From positions 1-7,512 of the forward strand of contig JAZOUN010000075.1 of the NCBI GenBank assembly GCA_045658165.1: a DNA stretch of 7,512 nucleotides. Reading direction: 5' to 3'. Positions 1 through 5,865 of this stretch are shown one piece after another. Position numbers and translations under genes: made by a program. Every line of letters begins with the position of its first letter. Position 1 is the stretch's first letter. This stretch comes from UBA1081 sp045658165. Its GTDB lineage: Bacteria > Bacillota > Clostridia > Oscillospirales > Acutalibacteraceae. The notes beneath the pieces were generated by a model, which was given only the letters and a program-made list of their open reading frames with translations, had not been told where the DNA came from and did no database searches.

Positions 1-1372
1 GCTCGGTGACGGTGAAGAAATGATGAATGATGTTCTTGATTTGCTTAAAGAATGTAAAAAGAACGGTGAAAGTAAGGCTGAATTTCTAAAAAAGGCGGCG
101 CAGATTCAAGGTGTTTATGTTCCTTCTCTCTATGATGTCGAATATAACAAAGACGGTACAGTTAAGTGTGTAACTCCAAGAGAAAATGTACCTGCAAAGG
201 TAACAAAACGAATTGTCAGAGATATGGATAATGTGTTTTATCCGGATAAGTTTGTTGTGCCTTTTATTGATGTTGTTCATGACAGGGTAGTTACTGAAAT
301 TTTCAGAGGATGCACACGTGGCTGCCGTTTCTGTCAGGCATGTTTCCTCAACAGACCTATCAGAGAAAAATCTGTTGATGTTATAAATGAGGATTGCAAA
401 AAACTCTGTGCATCTTCAGGTTATGATGAAATTTCACTTTGCTCACTTTCAAGCAGTGACTATTCAAAGCTTCCCGAGCTTTTAGGTGAACTTCTCAGCT
501 GGGCTACAAAAGATAAAATCAACGTTGCGCTTCCTTCTCTCCGTGTTGATAATTTCCCGGAAGAGCTTGTTAAGAAACTCAATGAAGTAAGAAGAAGCGG
601 TCTTACATTTGCGCCTGAAGCAGGTACGCAGAGACTCCGTGATGTTATCAATAAGAATGTAACTGAGGCAGAAGTCCTTGAAACATCCAAAAAGGCATTC
701 TCCGGCGGTTGGTGTGCAGTAAAACTTTACTTTATGCTTGGTCTTCCTACAGAAACGATGGAAGACATTGAAGGTATTGCACAACTTGCTCAGAAAGTTG
801 TTAATGCTTTCTATTATAACCCCGATAAGCCTAAGGGTAAGGGGGTAAACGTAAGTGTCAGTGCATCTTCATTTGTGCCAAAGCCTTTTACTCCTTTCCA
901 GTGGGAAGCACAGGATACTCCGGAAATGCTTGAAGCAAAACAGGAACATCTTAAGGAAAGCGTAACTACTAAGAAAGTTACTCTTAAATTCCATAAAATA
1001 CCTATAAGTTTTCTTGAAGGTGTACTTGCAAGAGGAGACAGAAAGCTTTGTGAAGTAATTCTTAAAGCGTGGCAGAAAGGCTGTAAATTTGACAGCTGGG
1101 ATGATCATTATATGTTTGATACCTGGATGGAAACATTTGATGAATGCGGAATTGATCCGAGATTCTATGCTTCAAGAAAACGCGATTTTTCTGAGGTTCT
1201 GCCATGGGATCATCTTGATTACGGAATACGCAGAGAATATCTTGAGAATGAATGCAGAAAGGCCTATGAGGCTTCTACAACTCCCCAGTGCAGAGAAAAA
1301 TGTTCTGCTTGCGGAGCAAACAAACTGAACGGAGGTAAGTGTGATGCGATGCGTAAGAGTGTGGTTCAGTAA
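1..1372 (+). CDS. B12-binding-type radical SAM protein (TIGR03960-like), 5'-truncated by the window edge
   Basis: This is the C-terminal 456 residues of a radical SAM enzyme. The frame is open from base 2 and reads LGDGEE before the first ATG at base 20. That stretch resembles the end of the N-terminal cobalamin-binding-like domain of this family, so the ATG is probably internal and the true start lies to the left. The [4Fe-4S]/SAM motif CxxxCxxC (CTRGCRFC) is at bases 311-334, with another Cys at 341. A TIM-barrel radical SAM core follows, including FAPEAGTQRLRD and the LYFMLGLPTET segment. The tail is Cys-rich (CREKCSACGA, ending GGKC), which may bind another cluster or metal. Full-length members are around 600 residues, so roughly a quarter is missing here. 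Substrate and reaction are not established for the family. The last 29 bases overlap the DUF2344 gene, the usual partner, which suggests translational coupling. I am confident of the family and make no claim about function. Confidence 0.9.
   Translation, partial: LGDGEEMMNDVLDLLKECKKNGESKAEFLKKAAQIQGVYVPSLYDVEYNKDGTVKCVTPRENVPAKVTKRIVRDMDNVFYPDKFVVPFIDVVHDRVVTEIFRGCTRGCRFCQACFLNRPIREKSVDVINEDCKKLCASSGYDEISLCSLSSSDYSKLPELLGELLSWATKDKINVALPSLRVDNFPEELVKKLNEVRRSGLTFAPEAGTQRLRDVINKNVTEAEVLETSKKAFSGGWCAVKLYFMLGLPTETMEDIEGIAQLAQKVVNAFYYNPDKPKGKGVNVSVSASSFVPKPFTPFQWEAQDTPEMLEAKQEHLKESVTTKKVTLKFHKIPISFLEGVLARGDRKLCEVILKAWQKGCKFDSWDDHYMFDTWMETFDECGIDPRFYASRKRDFSEVLPWDHLDYGIRREYLENECRKAYEASTTPQCREKCSACGANKLNGGKCDAMRKSVVQ
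1331..1336 (+). promoter_or_regulatory. Ribosome binding site of the DUF2344 gene
   Basis: GGAGGT lies inside the end of the radical SAM gene. It sits 7 bases before ATG 1344 and only 4 before an in-frame GTG at 1341. The spacing favours ATG 1344. Confidence 0.7.
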
Positions 1373-2003
1373 ACATGGCAGAATTAAATATGTTTCACAT
1401 CTTGATATAATGCGATGCATGACAAGAGCTGTTCGACGTGCAGATATTCCTCTGTGGTACACAGAAGGTTTCAATCCGCATCCTTATCTTAATTTCCTGC
1501 AGCCTATGCCTCTCGGTGTCGAGGGTGTGAATGAACCTCTTGATATCAGAATTGAAGGCGAAATCACCGACAAGGAAATTATGGATAAGCTCAATGCAGT
1601 TCTTCCCGTCGGTATTGAAATCACAAAGGTTACCCAGCCTTTCATGAAGTCAAATGATCTTGCTTTTGCAGAATATGAGATTTATTTTGAAAAAGAGAAA
1701 GATCTTGCCTTAATGCTTACAAATGCAATGGACTCAGGCGAACTTATGTGTGAAAAAATGGGTAAGGTCAACGGAAGAAAGCGCGTTAAAGAAGTTAATG
1801 TTTCTGAAAATATCAGAAAATATTCATTAACTGAAAAAGAAGACTGTGTTGTTATGAATGTTATACTTCCGGGCGGTAATACAAAGAATGTAAATCCCAT
1901 GAATCTGCTTGATGCTGTCAACAGATATTGCTCAAGTGAACTGGTTCCTCTGAATGTTATCAGACTTGGTCTTCTTGATGAAAATCTTATTGCTTTTGAA
2001 TAA
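1344..2003 (+). CDS. DUF2344 / TIGR03936 radical SAM-associated protein
   Basis: A 219-residue protein starting MRCVRVWFSKHGRIKYVSHLD. The family signature is the N-terminal strand followed by KYVSHLDIMR (about residues 15-24), then GFNPHPYLNF and the PLGVEG segment (about residues 42-60). Family members are encoded next to, or fused to, the TIGR03960-type radical SAM protein found here immediately upstream. The two genes overlap by 29 bases in different frames, so they are very likely co-translated and act together. The biochemical role is not known. A link to ribosome or RNA function is sometimes guessed because such pairs lie near ribosomal protein genes, and here rplS is next downstream. 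Start: ATG 1344 is preferred over GTG 1341 on Shine-Dalgarno spacing, a difference of one residue. There is no signal peptide or membrane segment, so it should be cytosolic. Confidence 0.9.
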   Translation: MRCVRVWFSKHGRIKYVSHLDIMRCMTRAVRRADIPLWYTEGFNPHPYLNFLQPMPLGVEGVNEPLDIRIEGEITDKEIMDKLNAVLPVGIEITKVTQPFMKSNDLAFAEYEIYFEKEKDLALMLTNAMDSGELMCEKMGKVNGRKRVKEVNVSENIRKYSLTEKEDCVVMNVILPGGNTKNVNPMNLLDAVNRYCSSELVPLNVIRLGLLDENLIAFE

Positions 2004-2045
2004 ATAATTGTGTCAAAAAAGTTTGATAATAGTAAAGAAAAACTA

Positions 2046-2074
2046 TTGCATTATTTATTTTGTTGTGATATTAT
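2046..2074 (+). promoter_or_regulatory. Sigma-A-type promoter of rplS
   Basis: TTGCAT (2046-2051) and TATTAT (2069-2074) are separated by exactly 17 bases. The -10 is preceded by TG plus one base (2066-2068), an extended -10. The predicted transcription start is near 2080-2082. It is the only good match in the gap between the DUF2344 gene and rplS. Confidence 0.75.
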
Positions 2075-2079
2075 ATTAA

Positions 2080-2196
2080 AGCGTTCGTTTGCGTTTAGAG
2101 ATTAAAACCACTAAACGGCGATTAATGCACAGCGTACATTAAAGCGGTCGGTCCTCTGGCAATATGCGTAAGAACGGCTGAAAAAAATCAGGAGGT
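2080..2196 (+). ncRNA. Candidate structured 5' leader of rplS (possible L19 autoregulatory leader)
   Basis: The leader starts about at the predicted transcript 5' end and runs to the ribosome binding site. Hand-folding gives three helices. P1 pairs 2080-2086 with 2172-2179, seven pairs with G2176 bulged. P2 pairs CGTTTAG (2092-2098) with CTAAACG (2111-2117). P3 pairs TTAATG (2122-2127) with CATTAA (2137-2142), extendable past one mismatch. The segment CCTC (2153-2156) could pair with GAGG of the Shine-Dalgarno (2192-2195), so a switch hiding the start site is conceivable. L19 leaders that bind their own product are predicted in low-GC Gram-positives (Rfam L19_leader). I could not match this sequence to that model, so the assignment is inference from position and foldability. 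Confidence 0.5.
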
Positions 2197-2202
2197 AAAA
2201 TT

Positions 2203-2547
2203 ATGGACGCACTTAAACTCATTGCTCAGGACAGCATCAAAGCTGACGCACCTCAGTTCAAGGTTGGTGACACTGTAAAGGTTCACGTTAAAATCCGTGA
2301 GGGCGAAAAAGAACGTATTCAGGTTTTCGAGGGAACTGTTATTGCTCGTAAGGGCAGCGGTGTAGCTCAGACATTCACAGTAAGACGTGTTTCTTACGGT
2401 GTTGGTGTAGAAAGAGTATTCCCCGTTCACTCACCCAATGTTGCTAAGGTTGAAACTGTCAGAACAGGTAAGGTTCGCAGAGCTAAGCTCTACTACCTTC
2501 GTGACAGAGTTGGTAAGGCAGCTAAGGTTAAAGAACAGATCAAATAA
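2203..2547 (+). CDS. rplS: 50S ribosomal protein L19
   Basis: A 114-residue protein, the normal length for L19, which binds 23S rRNA at the 30S-50S interface. Clear family blocks are FKVGDTVKVHVKIREGEKERIQ (about residues 19-40), VFEGTVIARKGSG (41-53), TFTVRRVSYGVGVERVFP (57-74, the most conserved segment), and GKVRRAKLYYLR (89-100) with a basic tail. ATG 2203 is preceded by AGGAGGT (2190-2196) at 6 bases, the strongest ribosome binding site in the window, as expected for a highly expressed gene. It has its own promoter and a structured leader, and ends in a terminator 13 bases after the stop. The stop codon TAA is followed by signal peptidase genes, the order seen in many Firmicutes. The usual rimM-trmD upstream neighbours are absent. 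Confidence 0.98.
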   Translation: MDALKLIAQDSIKADAPQFKVGDTVKVHVKIREGEKERIQVFEGTVIARKGSGVAQTFTVRRVSYGVGVERVFPVHSPNVAKVETVRTGKVRRAKLYYLRDRVGKAAKVKEQIK

Positions 2548-2560
2548 GTTTTTTCCGAGC

Positions 2561-2587
2561 AAAAGGGGCAGTTATGTCCCTTTTTTT
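2561..2587 (+). terminator. Intrinsic terminator after rplS
   Basis: AAAAGGGG (2561-2568) pairs with TCCCTTTT (2577-2584) around an 8-base loop. There are seven Watson-Crick pairs and one G-U. A run of seven T (2581-2587) overlaps the 3' arm. Flanking AGC/GCT can lengthen the stem with an internal loop. With only three G-C pairs it is probably leaky, which may let transcription continue into the signal peptidase genes. Confidence 0.7.
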
Positions 2588-2621
2588 GCTTAAATAATTC
2601 ATTAATCAACCGGTGTTCATT

Positions 2622-3188
2622 ATGAAGGTTAATTCAAAAGGATACATATTTTTTCAGTCTGAAAAGAAAACGGAGAAAGACGAAATTCAGGAAACTGCCT
2701 GGGTTTCTGTTTTTAATTGTTTTTATGTGTTAATATGTCTGTTGATAGCTGTCGCAGTTGTATTCAGTATGTTTTTCAAGATAGTGCAGGTTGATGGTGT
2801 TTCTATGACTCCGACTTTGAACGATAATGAATCATTGTTGGTATATACTATGAATTACACACCTGAAGCAGGTGATATTGTAGTCATAGGTGAAAGCTAC
2901 AAAACGCATGAAGCAATGGTAAAGCGTATAATTGCAACTCAGAATCAGATAGTCAGTGTTGATTATGAGGTCGGCAAGGTTTATGTTGATGGGGTTGAAC
3001 TTGAGGAAAGTTATGTTGTTTCAATGACAAAACCTGATGAAAATGAAATCAAATATCCTTACACTGTTCCGTCAGGTTGTGTTTTTGTCATGGGAGATAA
3101 CAGAGATGAGTCCGGTGACAGCCGAAGTAAAAGCATAAGAGCTATTGATACAAGGCATATTGTAGGTAAAGTGTTAGACAGGTCCTGA
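2622..3188 (+). CDS. lepB: Signal peptidase I, paralog 1 of 3 (divergent copy)
   Basis: A 188-residue type I signal peptidase, which cleaves signal peptides from exported proteins on the outer face of the membrane. It has a charged cytosolic tail of about 27 residues (SEKKTEKDEIQE), one membrane segment (about 28-52), then box B VSMTPTL with catalytic Ser61, box C GDIVVI (84-89), box D VKRIIA with catalytic Lys101, and box E MGDNRDESGDSR (157-168). The length matches small Gram-positive (SipS-like) enzymes. Start: ATG 2622 follows only a weak GGTG at 2612; GTG 2613 is an in-frame alternative adding three residues. No good promoter was found in the 74 bases before it, so it probably depends on read-through from rplS. 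It is clearly less similar to the next two copies than they are to each other, and it has the longest N-terminal tail. I infer a separate substrate range or expression. Confidence 0.93.
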   Translation: MKVNSKGYIFFQSEKKTEKDEIQETAWVSVFNCFYVLICLLIAVAVVFSMFFKIVQVDGVSMTPTLNDNESLLVYTMNYTPEAGDIVVIGESYKTHEAMVKRIIATQNQIVSVDYEVGKVYVDGVELEESYVVSMTKPDENEIKYPYTVPSGCVFVMGDNRDESGDSRSKSIRAIDTRHIVGKVLDRS

Positions 3189-3193
3189 CGTTC

Positions 3194-3201
3194 TGAGGTG
3201 A
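3194..3201 (+). promoter_or_regulatory. Ribosome binding site that sets a TTG start
   Basis: TGAGGTGA ends 5 bases before TTG 3207, the same spacing as GAGGTGA before rbgA. The in-frame GTG at 3198 lies within this site and has no Shine-Dalgarno of its own, so TTG 3207 is the likelier start. Confidence 0.65.
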
Positions 3202-3206
3202 ATCTT

Positions 3207-3758
3207 TTGAAAAAAATTGTTGATTCCGCATTTGAAATTTCATCTGTTATAGTAAGTTCACTCGTTGCAGTAGTGTTGATTTTCTGTTTCTGTTTCAGAC
3301 TTACAACTGTTGACGGAAAATCAATGGTTCCTACTCTTGCTGACGGCGACAAACTTATTACAACTGCAATGAAATCCGATTATGATTTTAAAGATATTGT
3401 TGTAATTGTTGAGCCGAACGGTCTTAATAAACCTATCATCAAAAGGGTTATTGCCACAGAAGGTCAGTGGGTTGATGTCAGATACGATGAAGGTATTGTA
3501 TATGTCGGTGAATCTGCTGACAATCTGATTCCTTTGGATGAAAAATATACAAACTCTCTTACTGATGCTGTTCCTTATGATGATAATCATGAATATCCTG
3601 TTCAGGTACCCGAAAATTGCTATTTTGTAATGGGTGATAACAGAAATCATTCAACAGACAGCAGATCTTATATGGTAAGTTTTGTAAATGAAAATTATAT
3701 ACTCGGTAAAGCATTATTTCGTATAATGCCGTACGGAGATTTTAATATATATGAATAA
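3207..3758 (+). CDS. lepB: Signal peptidase I, paralog 2 of 3 (TTG start)
   Basis: A 183-residue type I signal peptidase. It has a short cytosolic N-terminus (KKIVDS), one membrane segment at about residues 10-32, box B KSMVPTL with catalytic Ser39, KDIVVIV as box C, box D IKRVIA with catalytic Lys79, and box E MGDNRNHSTDSR (142-153). All residues of the Ser/Lys dyad and the GDNR/DSR motifs are present, so it should be active. The gene lies 18 bases after paralog 1 and 10 before paralog 3, within one transcription unit. It aligns without gaps to paralog 3 from the end of the membrane segment to near the C-terminus, with about 83 of 143 positions identical by hand count. Start: TTG 3207 is chosen for its Shine-Dalgarno spacing over GTG 3198. 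A TTG start may lower its yield relative to its neighbours. Confidence 0.92.
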   Translation: MKKIVDSAFEISSVIVSSLVAVVLIFCFCFRLTTVDGKSMVPTLADGDKLITTAMKSDYDFKDIVVIVEPNGLNKPIIKRVIATEGQWVDVRYDEGIVYVGESADNLIPLDEKYTNSLTDAVPYDDNHEYPVQVPENCYFVMGDNRNHSTDSRSYMVSFVNENYILGKALFRIMPYGDFNIYE

Positions 3759-3759
3759 C

Positions 3760-3764
3760 GGTGA
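3760..3764 (+). promoter_or_regulatory. Ribosome binding site deciding the start of paralog 3
   Basis: GGTGA lies 4 bases before ATG 3769, like AAGGTGA before the dipeptidase gene. The earlier in-frame ATG 3751 has only a GGAG 12 bases upstream, which is too far, and it overlaps the previous gene. Confidence 0.5.
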
Positions 3765-3768
3765 TGAA

Positions 3769-4350
3769 ATGAAATTTTATGATAAATTGGTTGAAAATGT
3801 TTATGAAATTGCATCTGTTGCAGTAACATCAGTTATTGCAATAGCACTGATTTTCTCATTTATGTTCAGACTTGTTGGTGTTGACGGAACTTCTATGGTT
3901 CCTACACTTTCACATAAAGACTGGCTCATAACGTCAACCACAACAAGTGAATTTGAATATAAAGATATTGTAATTGTTGTTCAGCCCGGTGTTCTTAACG
4001 AACCACTTGTAAAAAGAGTTATTGCTACAGAAGGTCAGTGGGTTGACGTTGATTATGAAAACGGCGTTGTAAGAGTCGGTGATTCAAGAGATTCAATGGT
4101 TGCTCTCGAAGAGAATTATATTGCAGAACCTGCAACAGAAAGACACTATTCCGATGTTAACACTTATCCCATACAGGTGCCTGAAAATTGTCTTTTTGTA
4201 ATGGGTGATAACAGAAATAATTCTACAGACAGCAGATCTTCACTGGTTGGATTTGTAGATGAAAGATATGTTCTCGGTAAGGCTCTTTATAGAGTTATTT
4301 CCGGTTCAACTGGTTTTGATACAGATAAAATTCAGATTTACAATGATTGA
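3769..4350 (+). CDS. lepB: Signal peptidase I, paralog 3 of 3
   Basis: A 193-residue type I signal peptidase. It has a cytosolic N-terminus (MKFYDKLVEN), a membrane segment at about residues 13-34, box B TSMVPTL with catalytic Ser42, KDIVIVV as box C, box D VKRVIA with catalytic Lys82, and box E MGDNRNNSTDSR (145-156). The C-terminus carries a short polar extension (about residues 178-193) compared with paralog 2. The DNA is nearly identical to paralog 2 around the catalytic boxes: 3447-3478 versus 4018-4049 differ at 2 of 32 bases, and 3623-3647 versus 4194-4218 are identical. All such blocks share one offset of 571 bases, which points to tandem duplication. ATG 3769 is preferred; ATG 3751 would add six residues and overlap paralog 2 by 8 bases. 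The gene ends five bases before a strong terminator. Confidence 0.93.
   Translation: MKFYDKLVENVYEIASVAVTSVIAIALIFSFMFRLVGVDGTSMVPTLSHKDWLITSTTTSEFEYKDIVIVVQPGVLNEPLVKRVIATEGQWVDVDYENGVVRVGDSRDSMVALEENYIAEPATERHYSDVNTYPIQVPENCLFVMGDNRNNSTDSRSSLVGFVDERYVLGKALYRVISGSTGFDTDKIQIYND
4316..4344 (+). promoter_or_regulatory. Promoter-like sequence at the end of the third signal peptidase gene
   Basis: TTGATA (4316-4321) and TACAAT (4339-4344) are 17 bases apart, each one mismatch from the sigma-A consensus. A start near 4351 would put the terminator hairpin (4355-4375) at the very 5' end of the transcript, followed by rbgA. It would supply rbgA, rnhB and yraN independently of read-through. The site lies inside coding sequence, so chance similarity is possible. 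Confidence 0.4.
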
Positions 4351-4354
4351 TATC

Positions 4355-4381
4355 GGGGGCTGTGTTGCAGCCCTCTTTTTT
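4355..4381 (+). terminator. Intrinsic terminator after the signal peptidase cluster
   Basis: GGGGGCTG (4355-4362) pairs with CAGCCCTC (4368-4375) around a 5-base loop. There are seven Watson-Crick pairs and one G-U, followed by six T (4376-4381). It is the strongest terminator in the window. It stands only 16 bases before the rbgA start codon, so rbgA needs read-through or a promoter close by. Confidence 0.85.
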
Positions 4382-4397
4382 AGAAGAGGTGACATTA

Positions 4398-5276
4398 ATG
4401 GCAGATGCAATTAAACAGCAGGTGCAATGGTTTCCCGGTCATATGGCCAAAACCAGACGACTTATAAAGGAGCAATTAAAGCAAGTTGATGCAGTTACAA
4501 TGCTTCTTGATGCAAGAATTCCTGAAAGCAGTAAAAACCCTGAAATTGATGAACTTATTCAAGGAAAGCCTACAATTATTCTTTTTAATAAGGCCGATCT
4601 CGCAGATTCAAATGCTACAAAACAATGGATTGATTATTATGCAAAAAAAGGTGCAGCATCGCTTGAAGTTGATTGCAGAACAGGTAAAGGACTCAATAAA
4701 TTCCGTCCTCTTGTAAGAGAAGTCCTTGCAGATACAATCAAGCGCAATGAAGAAAAAGGTATGCCGGGAAAAACACTCCGTATAATGGTTGTTGGTATTC
4801 CCAATACAGGTAAATCTTCATTTATCAATAAAATGGGCGCAGGCGGAAAAGCAAAAGTTGAAGACAGAGCAGGTGTTACAAGAAACAATCAGTGGTTTGT
4901 CATCGGTGGCGGTATTGAAATGCTTGACACTCCCGGTGTGCTCTGGCCTAAATTTGAGGATCCTGAAGTTGGTGATAAACTTGCTTTTACAGGCGGTGTA
5001 AAAGATCAGATTCTTGATATTGAAACATTGGCTGTAAGATTTCTTCAGGTTATGAAGGATAATTATCCCGACAGGCTCCGTGAAAGATATAAAATTGATG
5101 ATTTTGATGACCTTGAGGCTTGGGAAATCCTTGAACTTATAGGTAAAAAACGCGGTATGATGATCCGTGGCGGTGAAATTGATACAATGCGAGCTTCAGT
5201 AGCTGTGCTTGATGAATACAGAGGCGGTAAGCTCGGCAGAATGACACTTGAATGGGTGAATAAATATGACTTATGA
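4398..5276 (+). CDS. rbgA: Ribosome biogenesis GTPase RbgA (YlqF)
   Basis: A 292-residue circularly permuted GTPase needed for late 50S subunit assembly in Firmicutes; the Bacillus protein is of similar length. The N-terminal WFPGHMAKT motif (residues 11-19) is typical. G motifs appear in permuted order: G4 NKAD (64-67), G5-like DCRTGKG (92-98), G1 GIPNTGKS (133-140), G2 GVT (159-161) and G3 DTPG (177-180). A helical C-terminal rRNA-binding domain (about 200-292) follows. Start: ATG 4398 has GAGGTGA (4386-4392) at 5 bases. A longer reading from TTG 4347 would run through the terminator and adds residues unlike the family. The gene overlaps rnhB by 11 bases, so the two are probably translationally coupled. 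It matches L19 upstream in serving 50S production. Confidence 0.97.
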   Translation: MADAIKQQVQWFPGHMAKTRRLIKEQLKQVDAVTMLLDARIPESSKNPEIDELIQGKPTIILFNKADLADSNATKQWIDYYAKKGAASLEVDCRTGKGLNKFRPLVREVLADTIKRNEEKGMPGKTLRIMVVGIPNTGKSSFINKMGAGGKAKVEDRAGVTRNNQWFVIGGGIEMLDTPGVLWPKFEDPEVGDKLAFTGGVKDQILDIETLAVRFLQVMKDNYPDRLRERYKIDDFDDLEAWEILELIGKKRGMMIRGGEIDTMRASVAVLDEYRGGKLGRMTLEWVNKYDL

Positions 5277-5865
5277 ATTTGAACATAAAGCACATGAAGA
5301 CGGTTATGCTGTAGTGTGCGGTGTTGACGAAGCAGGCAGAGGTCCTCTTGCAGGTCCCGTCTATGCAGCTGCTGTCATTCTTCCCGACGGTCTCGATGAA
5401 ATGGGTATAAACGACTCAAAAAAGATGACTGAAAAGAAAAGGGAAGCCCTTTACGATATAATCATTGAGAATGCAACAGCTTACGGTATCGGCTTTGCAA
5501 CAGAAACAGAAATTGATGAAATCAATATCCTCAATGCAACATTTCTTGCAATGAGAAGAGCGGTTGAAGCTATGGGCGTAAATCCTGATCTTGTTCTTGT
5601 TGACGGGAACAGAAAACCCGGTACAGGATTTGAAGAAGCGACTTTAGTAAAGGGCGATGCAAAGTCAATTTCAATTTCTGCTGCATCAATACTTGCAAAG
5701 GTCAGTCGAGACAGATATATGCGTGATCTTGCTGAAAGACATCCTGAGTATAAGTTTGAACAGCATAAAGGATACGGAACTAAACTCCATTATGAAATGA
5801 TTGAACAGTATGGAATATTACCTGATCACAGAAAATCATTTCTTAAAAAGATTCTTAATAAATGA
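5266..5865 (+). CDS. rnhB: Ribonuclease HII
   Basis: A 199-residue RNase HII, which cuts the RNA strand of RNA-DNA hybrids and removes single ribonucleotides from DNA. The catalytic acids fit the family pattern: Asp21 and Glu22 in VDEAGRGPLAG, Asp113 in LVDGN, and Asp131 in KGDAKS, 18 residues after Asp113 as in the E. coli enzyme. The GRG motif (24-26) and Tyr170 in the GYGT segment recognise the RNA-DNA junction. The conserved SAASILAKVSRD block is at about 138-149. The length is typical of the short form without the N-terminal extension found in Bacillus. ATG 5266 lies inside the end of rbgA, with GGGTGA (5254-5259) at 6 bases. The stop overlaps the next start as ATGA. Cytosolic. Confidence 0.97.
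   Translation: MTYEFEHKAHEDGYAVVCGVDEAGRGPLAGPVYAAAVILPDGLDEMGINDSKKMTEKKREALYDIIIENATAYGIGFATETEIDEINILNATFLAMRRAVEAMGVNPDLVLVDGNRKPGTGFEEATLVKGDAKSISISAASILAKVSRDRYMRDLAERHPEYKFEQHKGYGTKLHYEMIEQYGILPDHRKSFLKKILNK

Noticed and set aside
20..28. ATG ATG at base 20 as the true start of the radical SAM protein
   Set aside because: The frame stays open to base 2 with family-like residues (GDGEE), no good Shine-Dalgarno precedes it, and the fragment is too short for the family.
2028..2047. Hairpin AATAGT/ACTATT as terminator of the DUF2344 gene
   Set aside because: Six A-T-rich pairs with an 8-base loop and no clean T-run, overlapping the rplS -35 box. Too weak to call.
2588..2621. A promoter for the signal peptidase cluster after the rplS terminator
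   Set aside because: AT-rich stretches such as TAAATA occur, but none has a -35 at suitable spacing.
3751..3768. ATG 3751 as start of the third signal peptidase
   Set aside because: The nearest GGAG is 12 bases away and the start overlaps the preceding gene. ATG 3769 has closer GGTGA and aligns better with paralog 2. It is not fully excluded.
4347..4397. Longer rbgA reading from TTG 4347
   Set aside because: It would translate through the terminator hairpin and T-run, and the extra residues do not resemble RbgA. ATG 4398 has a well-placed ribosome binding site.
460..5293. Antisense and alternate-frame open stretches within the genes
   Set aside because: They lack ribosome binding sites and recognisable protein features, and lie entirely opposite or within well-supported genes.
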